Below, in pieces: positions 1 to 12,216 of a DNA stretch of 64,000 bases (position 1 is the stretch's first letter; each line of letters starts with the position of its first letter). The translations under genes were made by a program, and so were the position numbers. Source of the stretch: Leptodactylus fallax (taxonomy: Eukaryota > Chordata > Amphibia > Anura > Leptodactylidae); NCBI GenBank assembly GCA_947044405.1, contig CAMRHE010000651.1, positions 349,001 to 413,000 of the forward strand, given 5' to 3'. The notes under the pieces were generated by a model, which worked only from the letters and a program-made list of their open reading frames with translations, was not told the origin of the DNA and searched no databases.

Positions 1-2562
1 TATAATACAGGATATAACTCAGGATCAGTACAGGATAAGTAATGTAATGTATGTACACAGTGACTGCACCAGCAGAATAGTGAGCGCAGCTCTGGAGTAT
101 AATACAGGATAAGTAATGTAATATATGTACACAGTGACTGTACCAGCAGAATAGTGAGCGCAGCTCTGGAGTATAATACAGGATGTAACTCAGGATCAGT
201 ACAGGATAAGTAATGTAATGTATGTACACAGTGACTGTACCAGCAGAATAGTGAGCGCAGCTCTGGAGTATAATACACGATGTAACTCAGAATCAGTACA
301 GGATAAGTAATGTAATGTATGTACACAGTGACTGTACCAGCAGAATAGTGAGCGCAGCTCTGGAGTATAATACAGGATAAGTAATGTAATGTATGTACAC
401 AGTGACTGCACCAGCAGAATAGTGAGTGCAGCTCTGGAGTATAATACAGGATAAGTAATGTAATGTATGTACACAGTGACTGCACCAGCAGAATAGTGAG
501 CGCAGCTCTGGAGTATAATACAGGATGTAACTCAGGATCAGTACAGGATAAGTAATGTAATGTATGTACACAGTGACTGTACCAGCAGAATAGTGAGCGC
601 AGCTCTGGAGTATAATACACGATGTAACTCAGAATCAGTACAGGATAAGTAATGTAATGTATGTACACAGTGACTGTACCAGCAGAATAGTGAGCGCAGC
701 TCTGGAGTATAATACAGGATGTAACTCAGGATCAGTACAGGATAAGTAATGTAAGGTATGTACACAGTGACTGCACCAGCAGAATAGTGAGCGCAGCTCT
801 GGAGTATAATACAGGATAAGTAATGTAATGTATGTACACAGTGACTGTACCAGCAGAATAGTGAGCGCAGCTCTGGAGTATAATACAGGATGTAACTCAG
901 GATCAGTAATGTAATGTATGTACACTAACTGCACCAGCAGAATAGTGAGCGCAGCTCTGGAGTATAATACAGGATAAGTAATGTAATGTATGTACACAGT
1001 AACTGTACCAGCAGAATAGTGAGCGCAGCTCTGGAGTATAATACAGGATAAGTAATGTAATGTATGTACACAGTGACTGCACCAGCAGAATAGTGAGCGC
1101 AGCTCTGGAGTATAATACAGGATGTAACTCAGGATCAGTACAGGATAAGTAATGTAATGTATGTACACAGTGACTGCACCAGCAGAATAGTGAGCGCAGC
1201 TCTGGAGTATAATACAGGATAAGTAATGTAATGTATGTACACAGTGACTGCACCAGCAGAATAGTGAGCGCAGCTCTGGAGTATAATACAGGATAAGTAA
1301 TGTAATGTATGTACACAGTGACTGCACCAGCAGAATAGTGAGCGCAGCTCTGGAGTATAATACAGGATAAGTAATGTAATGTATGTACACAGTGACTGTA
1401 CCAGTAGAATGGTGAGCGCAGCTCTGGAGTATAATACAGGATCAGTACAGGATAAGTAATGTAATGTATGTACACAGTGACTGTACCAGCAGAATAGTGA
1501 GCGCAGCTCTGGAGTATAATACAGGATAAGTAATGTAATGTATGTACACAGTGACTGTACCAGCAGAATAGTGAGCGCAGCTCTGGAGTATAATACAGGA
1601 TAAGTAATGTAATGTATGTACACAGTGACTGTACCAGCAGAATAGTGAGCGCAGCTCTGGAGTATAATACAGGATAAGTAATTTAATGTATGTACACAGT
1701 AACTGTACCAGCAGAATAGTTAGCGCAGCTCTGGAGTATAATACAGGATAAGTAATGTAATGTATGTACACAGTGACTGCACCAGCAGAATAGTGAGCGC
1801 AGCTCTGGAGTATAATACAGGATAAGTAATGTAATGTATGTACACAGTGACTGTACCAGTAGAATGGTGAGCGCAGCTCTGGAGTATAATACAGGATCAG
1901 TACAGGATAAGTAATGTAATGTATGTACACAGTGACTGTACCAGCAGAATAGTGAGCGCAGCTCTGGAGTATAATACAGGATAAGTAATGTAATGTATGT
2001 ACACAGTGACTGTACCAGCAGAATAGTGAGCGCAGCTCTGGAGTATAATACAGGATAAGTAATGTAATGTATGTACACAGTGACTGTACCAGCAGAATAG
2101 TGAGCGCAGCTCTGGAGTATAATACAGGATGTAACTCAGGATCAGTAATGTAATGTATGTACACTAACTGCACCAGCAGAATAGTGAGCGCAGCTCTGGA
2201 GTATAATACAGGATAAGTAATTTAATGTATGTACACAGTAACTGTACCAGCAGAATAGTGAGCGCAGCTCTGGAGTATAATACAGGATAAGTAATGTAAT
2301 GTATGTACACAGTGACTGCACCAGCAGAATAGTGAGCGCAGCTCTGGAGTATAATACAGGATATAACTCAGGATCAGTACAGGATAAGTAATGTAATGTA
2401 TGTACACAGTGACTGCACCAGCAGAATAGTGAGCGCAGCTCTGGAGTATAATACAGGATAAGTAATGTAATGTATGTACACAGTGACTGCACCAGCAGAA
2501 TAGTGAGCGCAGCTCTGGAGTATAATACAGGATAAGTAATGTAATGTATGTACACGGTGACT
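1..2562. repeat. Minisatellite array, 74-bp unit with 85- and 97-bp variants (ATRNL1 intron 1)
   Basis: About 33 head-to-tail copies of a unit containing TGCACCAGCAGAATAGTGAG, CTCTGGAGTATAATACAGG and TAATGTAATGTATGTACACAG. The basic period is 74 bp. Some copies carry a 23-bp insertion (GATGTAACTCAGGATCAGTA plus CAG) giving 97 bp, and a few carry an 11-bp subset of it giving 85 bp. The array runs off the left edge and ends at about 2562, where sequence becomes unique. It lies 3' of ATRNL1 exon 1 on the gene strand, hence in its first intron. The minus-strand open frames seen here are repeat-derived and not genes. I recall similar sequence from other frog genomes, but this is unchecked. Confidence 0.95.
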
Positions 2563-2677
2563 CCGCGGCTGGGGTAGGTTGTATCTGTACATGATTTGGT
2601 GATTAGGGATGGGGTCAGGGTTAGGCCTGGGGTTGTGGCACCCAGTGAGGGCAGTGACATGATAAGGGGGCACTTAC

Positions 2678-2913
2678 TTGAATCTCCCCTGGCAGTGGTG
2701 ACATTGTTCTCCTACCCAGCCTGGGTCACACACGCAGGTGGAGTTGACACATCGTCCGGAGAAGCATGGACTCTTCTCGCAGGCCCGTCCCTGGGAGCTG
2801 TGAGCAAATAGCAGTAGGTAGAAGAGTCCAGACCTCAGAAGAGATGCCCCTGGGCAGCTTGGGCACATGATGGCAGCTTCTAGCCCTGTCCTCCCGTACA
2901 GCATAGTGGCCAT
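2678..2913 (-). CDS. ATRNL1: ATRNL1 (attractin-like 1), first coding exon
   Basis: This is the first coding exon of an attractin-family gene. The product is a single-pass membrane protein with EGF, CUB and kelch domains, linked in mammals to melanocortin signalling and neural function. The exon encodes a hydrophobic signal segment (SGLFYLLLFAHSSQ) and then an EGF-like module with SGRCVNSTCVCDPGWVGEQC and HCQGRFK. This matches ATRNL1 better than ATRN, whose equivalent stretch I recall as lacking SGRCVNSTC. The exon ends at 2678, followed by the donor GTAAGT, splitting the final Lys codon. The ATG at 2913 has a strong context (ggcATGG). Other in-frame ATGs at 2904 and 2868, and an open frame reaching 3006, leave the start uncertain. 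Downstream exons lie to the left, outside the window. The neighbour TRUB1 agrees with human synteny. Confidence 0.87.
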
Positions 2914-3299
2914 GCCAAGTCTAAGAGTTGCAGCAGCAGGAGGGCCCTTAGATCCAGGGCATGTATGACCTGAGCACCAGGTGCCTGTACCTACACACCG
3001 TACCACAGCCTTGTGGCAGTCGGGGCCCTGCCCACCTGTCTACCTACAATTGGTGACACATGTATATGGATACTACTCCCCAGCAGCAGCAGTGTATTGT
3101 CTGGGCACCTATACACGGATACTATAAGGGAGCTCCTGTGCCACCCGGGCACTGTACCCCCCTAGCTGCCTCTTGCCAGCTGTGAACTGCCCATGAACCT
3201 GCACACAGAGATGATGATATATCCTCTAGGTCAACATATGGAGAGAGGGTCAGGGTCATGCACTATATATAGTGACCTCTTTATAGAGGACAGTGCTGC
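2914..3299. other. ATRNL1 5' flank, no other gene seen
   Basis: This is unique-looking sequence upstream of the ATRNL1 first coding exon and presumably holds its 5' UTR or promoter. I see no clear TATA box or initiator to place a transcription start. The open frame that continues from ATRNL1 exon 1 up to 3006 has no recognisable conserved protein segment. Confidence 0.4.
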
Positions 3300-4150
3300 G
3301 TCTATAGGCTCCAGCAGAAGGGGATGAGATATAGGCAGCAGAGAGTACGGTAAGCCTGCATGTTGGCATACTATATAGCTGTATATAGACGTATACTAGG
3401 CTCTATTTAGGGTGTGGGTGAAGCAATATGCCTATAGGGTCCAGATGTGTAGGCTGCTATATAGGCTGCGCTGTGATGTGACTGAATCTTCATATAGGGC
3501 TCCAGCTATATCAGGGCTGTAGGACAAGGTATAGGCTCCATATACACAAGCAGGAGGGACGTATAGGATATAGGGTCCTGTACAGGTCCTAACTACAACA
3601 GCATTGTATGTAGACTTATTTATAGGGATTGTATCCACGTTTGTTTAGATACACCAGGCTGTCTGTATCTCCTCTATATGGCTCCTTTATATCAGGACTG
3701 TATCCAGGTTCCCTCTATAGGCTCCTCCATAGGGTTTGGTTGTATCAGGAGAATATATAGGTTCCAGGCTGTGTCAGGGCTGTATATAGGCTCCCTGTAT
3801 AGGGCTTAGCTACACCAGGCTGTCTGTATCTCCTCTATATGACTCCTCTATGTCACGACTGTATACAGTCTCCTTCTCTGGGCTCCTCCAGAGGTCCCGG
3901 CTGTGTCAGCACAGTATACAGACTCCTCTATAGGCTTCTGATATGTCGGGATAGTATACAGATTCCTCTATAGGCTTCTGATATGTCGGGATAGTATACA
4001 GGCTCCTCTATAGGCTTCTGATATGTCGGGATAGTCCGGGCTCAGACATGGACTACTATGCGGCTCCTCTACAGGCTCCGGTTATGTCGTGATGCCAGGC
4101 TCCATTCTCCACAGGCTCCGGGTGTCGGCTCCAGTTATGTCGCGATGTCA
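3300..4150. repeat. Degenerate tandem repeat with an exact 40-bp triplication
   Basis: Short motifs such as TATAGGCTCC, CCTCTATA, TATATCAGGGCTGTAT and their variants recur irregularly across this stretch, as in an old, diverged minisatellite. At about 3924-4043 a 40-bp unit (CCTCTATAGGCTTCTGATAT then GTCGGGATAGTATACAG and a short variable end) repeats three times almost exactly, so part of the array was re-amplified more recently. Confidence 0.7.
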
Positions 4151-4199
4151 CTGAGGCTCCGGGCTGACTCCTTCCCTGTCTCGATAGCCGACAGTCTCC

Positions 4200-4433
4200 A
4201 GAGCGGTCAGGACTGCAGGGCCCCGGGGGTCAGATGATGATGGGGGCCCGGAGAATGGCGGCTCGTCCCCCGGTACCGGCTGAGGATGATGAGGGGCTGA
4301 GGGAGCTGCTGGTCCGGCCTCCTCCTCCTCCTCCTCCCGACACAAAGAGCCCAGGAGCATGTGCAGAGGCCGGGGGAGGAGGAGGAGGCCGGACCACAGC
4401 ACCGACCCCGGCCCAGGGAGAAGCCACCACACC
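4200..4433 (+). other. CpG-rich patch with a proline-rich open frame running into the array
   Basis: This GC-rich, CpG-rich stretch holds ATGs in good context at 4234 and 4255. The plus-strand frame begins acidic and basic (ARPPVPAEDDEGLRELLVR), then has a seven-proline run and a six-glycine run, and ends at 4491 inside the next minisatellite. The minus strand is also open, as expected for GC-rich triplet repeats such as the CCT run at 4318-4337. I do not recognise the product. It could be the first exon of an unannotated gene divergent from ATRNL1, a CpG-island promoter of ATRNL1, or chance. Confidence 0.25.
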
Positions 4434-7400
4434 GGGCACTGCACTACTAACACCCCCGGGCACTGCACTACTGAGACTGCCCCTGTACTGACACCTCCGG
4501 GCACTGCACTACTGACACCCCCGGGCACTGCACTACTGACACCACCGGGCACTGCACTACTGAGACTGCCCCTGTACTGAGACACCCGGGCACTGCACCA
4601 CTGAGACCCCCGGGCACTGCACTACTAACACCACCGGGCACTGCACTACTGACACCACCGGGCACTGCACCACTGAGACACCCGGGCACTTCACTACTGA
4701 CACCACCGGGCACTGCACCACTGAGACCCCCGGGCACTGCACTACTGACACCACCGGACACTGCACTACTGACACCCCCCGGGCACTGCACTACTGACAC
4801 CACCGGGCACTGCACTACTCACACCACCGGGCACTGCACTACTCACACCACCGGACACTGCACTACTGACACCCCCGGGCACTGCACTACTAACACCACC
4901 GGGCACTGCACTACTGAGACTGCCCCTGTACTGAGACACCCGGGCACTGCACCACTGAGACCCCCGGGCACTGCACTACTAACACCCCCGGGCACTGCAT
5001 TACTGAGACTGCCCCTGTACTGACACCTCCGGGCACTGCACTACTGACACCCCCGGGCACTGCACTACTGACACCACCGGGCACTGCACTACTGAGACTG
5101 CCCCTGTACTGAGACACCCGGGCACTGCACCACTGAGACCCCCGGGCACTGCACTACTAACACCACCGGGCACTGCACTACTGACACCACCGGGCACTGC
5201 ACCACTGAGACACCCGGGCACTTCACTACTGACACCACCGGGCACTGCACCACTGAGACCCCCGGGCACTGCACTACTGACACCACCGGACACTGCACTA
5301 CTGACACCCCCGGGCACTGCACTACTGACACCCCCGGGCACTGCACTACTGACACCACCGGGCACTGCACTACTCACACCACCGGGCACTGCACTACTGA
5401 CACCACCGGACACTGCACTACTGACACCCCCGGGCACTGCACTACTAACACCACCGGGCACTGCACTACTGAGACTGCCCCTGTACTGAGACACCCGGGC
5501 ACTGCACCACTGAGACCCCCGGGCACTGCACTACTAACACCACCGGGCACTGCACTACTGACACCACTGGGCACTGCACCACTGAGACCCCCGGGCACTG
5601 CACTACTGAGACTGCCCCTGTACTGAGACACCCGGGCACTGCACCACTGAGACCCCCGGGCACTTCACTACTGACACCATCGGGCACTGCACTACTCACA
5701 CCACCGGGCACTGCACCACTGAGACCCCCGGGCACTGCACTACTAACACCACCGGGCACTGCACTACTGAGACTGCCCCTGTACTGAGACACCCGGGCAC
5801 TGCACCACTGAGACCCCCGGGCACTGCACTACTAACACCACCGGGCACTGCACTACTGACACCACCGGGCACTGCACCACTGAGACCCCCGGGCACTGCA
5901 CTACTGAGACTGCCCCTGTACTGAGACACTCGGGCACTGCACCACTGAGACCCCCGGGCACTTCACTACTGACACCACCGGGCACTGCACCACTGAGACC
6001 CCCGGGCACTGCACTACTGACACCACCGGACACTGCACTACTGACACCCCCAGGCACTGCACTACTGACACCACCGGGCACTGCACTACTCACACCACCG
6101 GGCACTGCACTACTGACACCACCGGACACTGCACTACTGACACCCCCGGGCACTGCACTACTAACACCACCGGGCACTGCACTACTGAGACTGCCCCTGT
6201 ACTGAGACACCCGGGCACTGCACCACTGAGACCCCCGGGCACTGCACTACTAACATCACCGGGCACTGCACTACTGACACCACTGGGCACTGCACCACTG
6301 AGACCCCCGGGCACTGCACTACTCACACCACCGGGCACTGCACTACTGACTCCCCCGGGCACTGCACTACTGACACCACCGGACACTGCACTACTGACAC
6401 CCCTGGGCACTGCACTACTGACACCACCGGGCACTGCACTACTGACACCACCGGGCACTGCACTACTGACACCCCGGGCACTGCACTACTGACACCATTG
6501 GGCACTGCACTACTGACACCCCGGGCACTGCACTACTGAGACTGCCCCTGTACTGAGACACCCGGGAACTGCACCACTGAGACCCCCGGGCACTGCACTA
6601 CTGACACCACCGGGCACTGCACTACTCACACCACCGGGCACTGCACCACTGAGACCCCCGGGCACTGCACTACTCACACCACCGGGCACTGCACTACTGA
6701 CTCCCCCGGGCACTGCACTGCTGACACCACCGGACACTGCACTACTGACACCCCCGGGCACTGCACTACTGACACCACCGGGCACTGCACTACTGACACC
6801 CCGGGCACTGCACTACTGACACCACCGGGCACTGCACTACTGACACCACCGGGCACTGCACTACTGACACCCCGGGCACTGCACTACTGAGACCCCCGGG
6901 CACTGCACTACTGAGACTGCCCCTGTACTGAGACACCCGGGCACTGCACCACTGAGACCCCCGGGCACTGCACTACTGACACCACCGGGCACTGCACTAC
7001 TGACACCACCGGGCACTGCACTACTGACACCCCCGGGCACTGCACTACTCACACCACCGGGCACTGCACTACTCACACCACCGGGCACTGCACTACTGAG
7101 ACTGCCCCTGTACTGACACCCCCGGGCACTGCACTACTGACACCCCCGGGCACTGCACTACTGATACCACCGGACACTGCACTACTGACACCACCGGGCA
7201 CTGCACTACTGATACCACCGGGCACTGCACTACTGACACCCCCGGGCACTGCACCACTGATACCACCGGGCACTGCACCACTGAGACCCCCGGGCACTGC
7301 ACTACTGAGACTGCCCCTGTACTGAGACACCCGGGCACTGCACTACTGACACCCCCGGGCACTGCACTACTCACACCACCGGGCACTGCACTACTGACTC

Positions 7401-7895
7401 CCCCGGGCACTGCACTACTGACACCACCGGACACTGCACTACTGACACCCCCGGGCACTGCACTACTGACACCCCCGGGCACTGCACTACTGACACCACC
7501 GGGCACTGCACTACTGATACCACCGGGCACTGCACCACTGAGACTGCCCCTGTACTGACACTCCCGGGCACTGCACTACTGACACCCCCGGGCACTGCAC
7601 TACTGAGACTGCCCCTGTACTGACACCTCCGGGCACTGCACTACTGACACCCCCGGGCACTGCACTACTGACACCACCGGGCACTGCACCACTGAGACCC
7701 CCGGGCACTGCACTACTGACACCACCGGGCACTGCACTACTGACACCACCGGGCACTGCACTACTGAGACCCCCAGGAACTGCACTACTGAGACTGCCCC
7801 TGTACTGACACCCCTGGGCACTGCACTACTGACACCACTGGGCACTGCACTACTGAGACCCCCAGGAACTGCACTACTGAGACTGCCCCTGTACA
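4434..7895. repeat. Minisatellite array, 24-bp unit
   Basis: Roughly 140 copies of a 24-bp unit typified by CGGGCACTGCACTACTGACA followed by CCAC or CCCC. The main variants differ in ACTACTGACACC, CCACTGAGACC and ACTACTCACACC. A recurring longer unit inserts GAGACTGCCCCTGTACTGA. These variants appear in repeated blocks, for example 4434-4570, 4910-5110 and 5460-5620, showing that multi-unit segments have been copied within the array. The many short minus-strand frames rich in SSAVPGGV or VVQCPGVS are repeat translations. The array lies upstream of ATRNL1. Confidence 0.97.
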
Positions 7896-9849
7896 GGACC
7901 AGCCTGGAAGGCTGGAAACATCAGGAGAAGACCATAACACTGGAGGGAGGAGGTGAATCTCATCCGGTGATACATGAGGGTAGTATGGGATGTCTGTACT
8001 GCTATCTATAGAGACCAGTGAGGGGGAAGGTGCAAGTATAGTGAAGGAAATGAAGAGTAACAGTAAGTACCCGACAACAAACCCAAGGAGGGAGAGAGAA
8101 GCAGGAGCAAAGGTCAGGGGGTGAGGTTGGAGCCCCTATCTGCATAAACCACCAGACCCACATCAGTGCCATGTCCTGGCATCCCGCAGTGGAGGAGAGC
8201 CATAGCCATGGCCAAAATAGTCTTGATATCTGGATGAGCAGGAAGCTATTACATTGTCTGCCACCTGGGTCAGAAGTAAGTCAAAGGCATTTCAGGGTTA
8301 GGTCTGTGTCCACGGAGTCCACGACCTCCAGGCTGAGGCCTGTGGACTTCTTCCTATGTAGAAGAGACTGACCTGTAACATTCTGCCCCGTGTGTATTTC
8401 CTATTTTTACCACCAGCTGAGGGGCACTGCTATGGGCTCACCAATAACCCCACATAGAAGTCTAATCCACAGCTGGAGTCATGGTGGAATTGGGTTTGCA
8501 GATTTTTTTGGGGGGCCAAAATATATCTGTACTTGTGTTGTGGATCTGGTATATCGACAACGTCAAAGTCAAACAAGGTTGTGGGAACCCAAAAGTCCAG
8601 ACTGAAACAAAACCGACCTTTATATCCACAGAATATCCGCATTTACTCATGATGTGATACAGAGCCACCACCAGGTCTATTGCATTTTGCCAGTGGTTGC
8701 AGAAGATCTGGCTCCATAGCCTGTAGGGTGCTGTGGGCCCTCAGCACGGTGGGTGGCATGTACACCGCCATTCTCCATTATAGTGTACATGGCTCCAGCC
8801 GTCATAGGGCACTGCAGATGGTGTCAGCTTCCTGGGACCTCACAGAGGAACCCCTCTAGTATTACCTTGCTTGGTTATGAGCCCTGGTGGCGAATTCCCT
8901 GCTATTGTTTAGTTATATCTTCTCAGGGCTGCCAGTGTTTGCCACGGCTTCCCTGACCCTACTGTAAATATGTGTGTACTTACCTTGGAGTAACCTCCTA
9001 AACCCTGTCTTCTACTGCTGGTTGTGGACAAGATGCTTCACCCCAGTTATGGATCCGGATCTGTTGTGACTCTGTCTCTAAATAGCCCCTTACCCTCTAT
9101 CTGACCATCTGTCGGGGACTGTCCTGAGGACTGTTCACGCAGTAAAGTCTGAAGACTAAAGTCATGGAGTACAGTGTGAAGAACGGGAGGGTGTCATAGA
9201 CTCTGCCTATCAGGCTTTGGGAGCTGGTCTCTGCGCTGCTGGCAGGCTTATTGTAGGACTGATCTAGATCTTCATTGTTTCATTGCTCCAGCCGTGCTCT
9301 ATGGATTCAGCTGATAGATCATAGATTCTTCCTGAAGGTTCGGCATCTCCAGGCATGCTATTCCTCACCAGAAGATGGACCGGTCCTATAGCCACATGTG
9401 ACGCAACATCCTTAGATTGTGTATCTACTACACTACAGGTGGAGAAGTCTACACAAGTCTCCTGTCACTGCGAAGAAAAGAGATCCTTCACTAGAAATCC
9501 ACGTCCACCATGTCCCTAAAGTCTATGGTGGAGTTGTTGGGGTCATAACACTGGGGCAGTCCCTGGGAGTTTTTTTTTCTCTTACTCTCGAAAAATTGGT
9601 TAGCTTTCCTTACCCCCTATCCACAGGAGATTACCGCCCCAGCTGTCCCATGTAAGAGAATAGAGTCGGGCTACACATGTACACCAAACACACGGAGAAT
9701 TGGCAGACCCCGTTCTTGTCTTGGAACCCCCCAGTCATGGTCCCCTTTCCTTTGTGGAGGGGATCAGTGTCTTTAAGCATGCAGCCTATTTTGGGCTTCA
9801 GGTTGCTACATTTCTGTTCCTTCCTCCCGTCTTCCATAGCCGTACATTC
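7896..9849. other. Intergenic sequence without a recognised gene
   Basis: This is unique-looking sequence between two arrays. The open frames here (up to about 95 codons) show no motif or conserved segment I recognise and overlap on both strands, as random frames would. I see no tRNA, tandem repeat or terminal inverted repeats. Confidence 0.5.
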
Positions 9850-10035
9850 TATATTTTCCATAGATATATGACACTTGCTTTTTGCATGATGACCTGTATT
9901 TTTTAATGGCTCCATTTTTGGGGTTCAGATAATGTATTGAAAAACGTTTATACATTTTTTGGAGTGGATGGCAACAAAACAACAATTGCACAGTTTTGGG
10001 GGTTTGTTTTATAGCGTACACATTGAGATTTGCTG
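9850..10035 (+). repeat. Dispersed repeat fragment (GAGGGCTTGTT / AATGGC family)
   Basis: The segment GACCTGTATTTTTTAATGGC followed by a taaTGTATTG box and a GGGGGTTTGTTTTATAGCG box resembles, in order, the middle of the longer copy at 47885-48830. I recall this as one of the commonest interspersed repeats in neobatrachian frogs. The copy is short and diverged, so the assignment is tentative. Confidence 0.45.
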
Positions 10036-10167
10036 TGGAGGAGGGCAGGAAAGTGTTAAAAAGATATAAATTGGCGTTAGAAAACCATATAGAGATAAGT
10101 TATATCCAGTGCAGCGGACTGGACCCGAAAATACAATCACTATAGTTACTGTATGGAGTCAGGTGGG

Positions 10168-10775
10168 CAGCGGAAATATAAAGGCAATTGGGGACAATGT
10201 AAAGGCAATTGGGGACAATGTAAAGACATTTGGGGACAATGTAAAGACAATTGGGGACAATGTAAAGACATTTGGGGACAATGTAAAGACAATTGGGGAC
10301 AATGTAAAGACAATTGGGGACAATGTAAAGACAATTGGGGACAATGTAAAGACATTTGGGGACAATGTAAAGACAATTGGGGACAATGTAAAGACATTTG
10401 GGGACAATGTAAAGGCAATTGGGGACAATGTAAAGACAATTAGGGACAATGTAAAGGCAATTAGGGACAATGTAAAGACAATTGGGGACAATGTAAAGGC
10501 AATTGGGGACAATGTAAAGACATTTGGGGACAATGTAAAGACAATTGGGGACAATGTAAAGACAATTGGGGACAATGTAAAGACATTTGGGGACAATGTA
10601 AAGACAATTGGGGACAATGTAAAGGCAATTGGGGATAATGTAAAGACATTTGGGGACAATGTAAAGGCAATTGGGGACAATGTAAAGACAATTGGGGACA
10701 ATGTAAAGGCAATTGGGGACAATGTAAAGACAATTGGGGACAATGTAAAGGCAATTGGGGGGCAAAATAGCAATA
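10168..10775. repeat. Minisatellite array, 21-bp unit
   Basis: About 29 copies of a 21-bp unit, AATGTAAAGACAATTGGGGA plus C, in three forms: GACAATT, GGCAATT and GACATTT. Degenerate copies run on to about 10840. Because 21 is a multiple of three and no frame holds a stop, open frames of about 250-270 codons exist on both strands, one reading DNVKTIG heptads. Codon content is fixed by the DNA repeat, there is no conserved flanking domain, and both strands are equally open. It is therefore annotated as a minisatellite and not as a gene. Confidence 0.95.
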
Positions 10776-10840
10776 TAAAGACAATTGGGAGCAAAGTAAA
10801 AACAACTAGAAGGCAGAGCGACAATGTAACGATAATTGGG

Positions 10841-12053
10841 GGGCATTTATTAAACCTCTTGCACCTATTTCCTTCTAAGGCTCCGTTCACATCAGGTTTT
10901 CACATCTGTTTAGCTTCATAGAGATAAATGTGGTTTGCTGTATGTGCAGACAGACTCAGATCCGTATCAGACATTTTTTGCATTTATTAAACAGATCTGC
11001 AGATCGGAGGTGAAAAGTGTGGTGTGAATGGAGCCTAATCCTCAGCCTTTTTGTAAGTTTTGTGCTGTGTAAGATGTGTCGTGCGTCCGCTCCTATCCTG
11101 AAGGCCTTTACACCAGGGTCATCACTTTTTTTGACAGGGGAAGTGGGCGGGGTTTATCTTGGCATAAAACTTTACAATCAATTCATGAATTGCCCTTTTA
11201 AAAAAAAAAAAAAAAAAAAAACACCACGTAAAAGGGCACCCGCACCGCAGCTCTATTTCCATGAGGTGAATCTTTAGTAAGATTTATGTCGCAGTTGTAC
11301 ATATCGGCCCAGTTTCTCTGGGTTCGCCTGCGTCGCGCTGATCGGGTATTATTATTATATACTATTTTGTGTATTATAAACTGTCACATCACAAAAGGCG
11401 GCTGAAAATCCACAATTTGCACATTTTGGCACATTTCTACCTATTTGCTGCGTCTTTTTCTAATGACTTCTAGGAAAATTGTGGAATTAAACAACATGGA
11501 GAGACTTATTACCCGGGACACATCTGTGTGACAGACATATAGACAGATACACTGATACATCCGCCTCATGGCCTCCTATAAGAGTTATCTACCTTATAAA
11601 TCGCCATATTGTCCATAGCTACCGATCACTAAGCAGTGTAAGGCTCCATGCACATGTCCGAGTGTGCCATCCCAGGGGGGTCCGATAGTCCATTCCAGTC
11701 CGATGATCATAGATCAGGTCCTATCCTGCTCCATTTCATTGGAAGCCCCCATAGAGGTAAGAGCATAGGGGAATGTACTCAGATGTAACTCCAAGTGGCC
11801 TCCGACTTCATTCCACTGCAAACTCAGATGTGTGCATGGGGTCTAAGACTTACTAGCTTAACGCTTATTAGTTACTAAGGGCAACTATTGAAATAAATGG
11901 TGACCATGTTTGAAGCAAAACATCAATTTTAACAAACCAACTGTGTTGTATCCCCTACTTACTGTTATATGGCACCCAATACAGACCTGTATACCTCCAT
12001 AATACAGGATGCGTTAAAGTATAGTGTTATATGTTTTTGACTAAAGTAATATG
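10841..12053. other. Intergenic sequence with dispersed-repeat remnants and a poly-A run
   Basis: No gene is seen. A run of about 23 A residues lies near 11198-11221. Boxes such as GGCTCCGTTCACATCAGG (about 10878), ATGGAGCCTAATCC (about 11029) and GGCTCCATGCACATGTCCG (about 11643) resemble the GGCT..TTCACA ends of other dispersed elements in this window, for example the one at 27537. They suggest old, fragmented MITE-like repeats whose ends I cannot place. Confidence 0.45.
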
Positions 12054-12055
12054 TA

Positions 12056-12216
12056 CAGTGGGGAAAAAAAGTATTTAGTCAGCCACCAATTGTGCAAGTT
12101 CTCCCACTTATAAAGATGAGGCCGGCCTGTAATTGTCATCATAGGTAGACCTCAACTATGAGAGACAAAATGAGAAAACTAATCCAGAAAATCACATTGT
12201 CTGATTTTTAAAGAAT
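12056..12216 (+). repeat. Left terminal inverted repeat of the Tc1 element
   Basis: Begins CAGTGGGGAAAAAAAGTATT and reads on through GTCAGCCACCAATTGTGCAA. It is the reverse complement of 13412-13572 with only a few differences: CAGTGGGG against CATTGGGG, and one extra A in the A run. Confidence 0.93.

Noticed and set aside
635..2173. Minus-strand frames of 160-250 codons
   Set aside because: Repeat translation of the 74/97-bp array. Peptide segments rotate between frames and no start or splice context is shared.
2678..2913. Assignment to ATRN instead of ATRNL1
   Set aside because: SGRCVNSTC and CDPGWVGEQC with HCQGRFK fit ATRNL1 better, and the neighbours TRUB1 and FHIP2A match the ATRNL1 locus.
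4148..7845. Many minus-strand Ser/Val/Gly/Pro-rich frames
   Set aside because: Frames of the 24-bp minisatellite; none has unique sequence or a credible gene structure.
8171..9915. Several 65-95 codon frames between the arrays
   Set aside because: Overlap on both strands, no conserved motif, no splice-linked partners; treated as chance frames.
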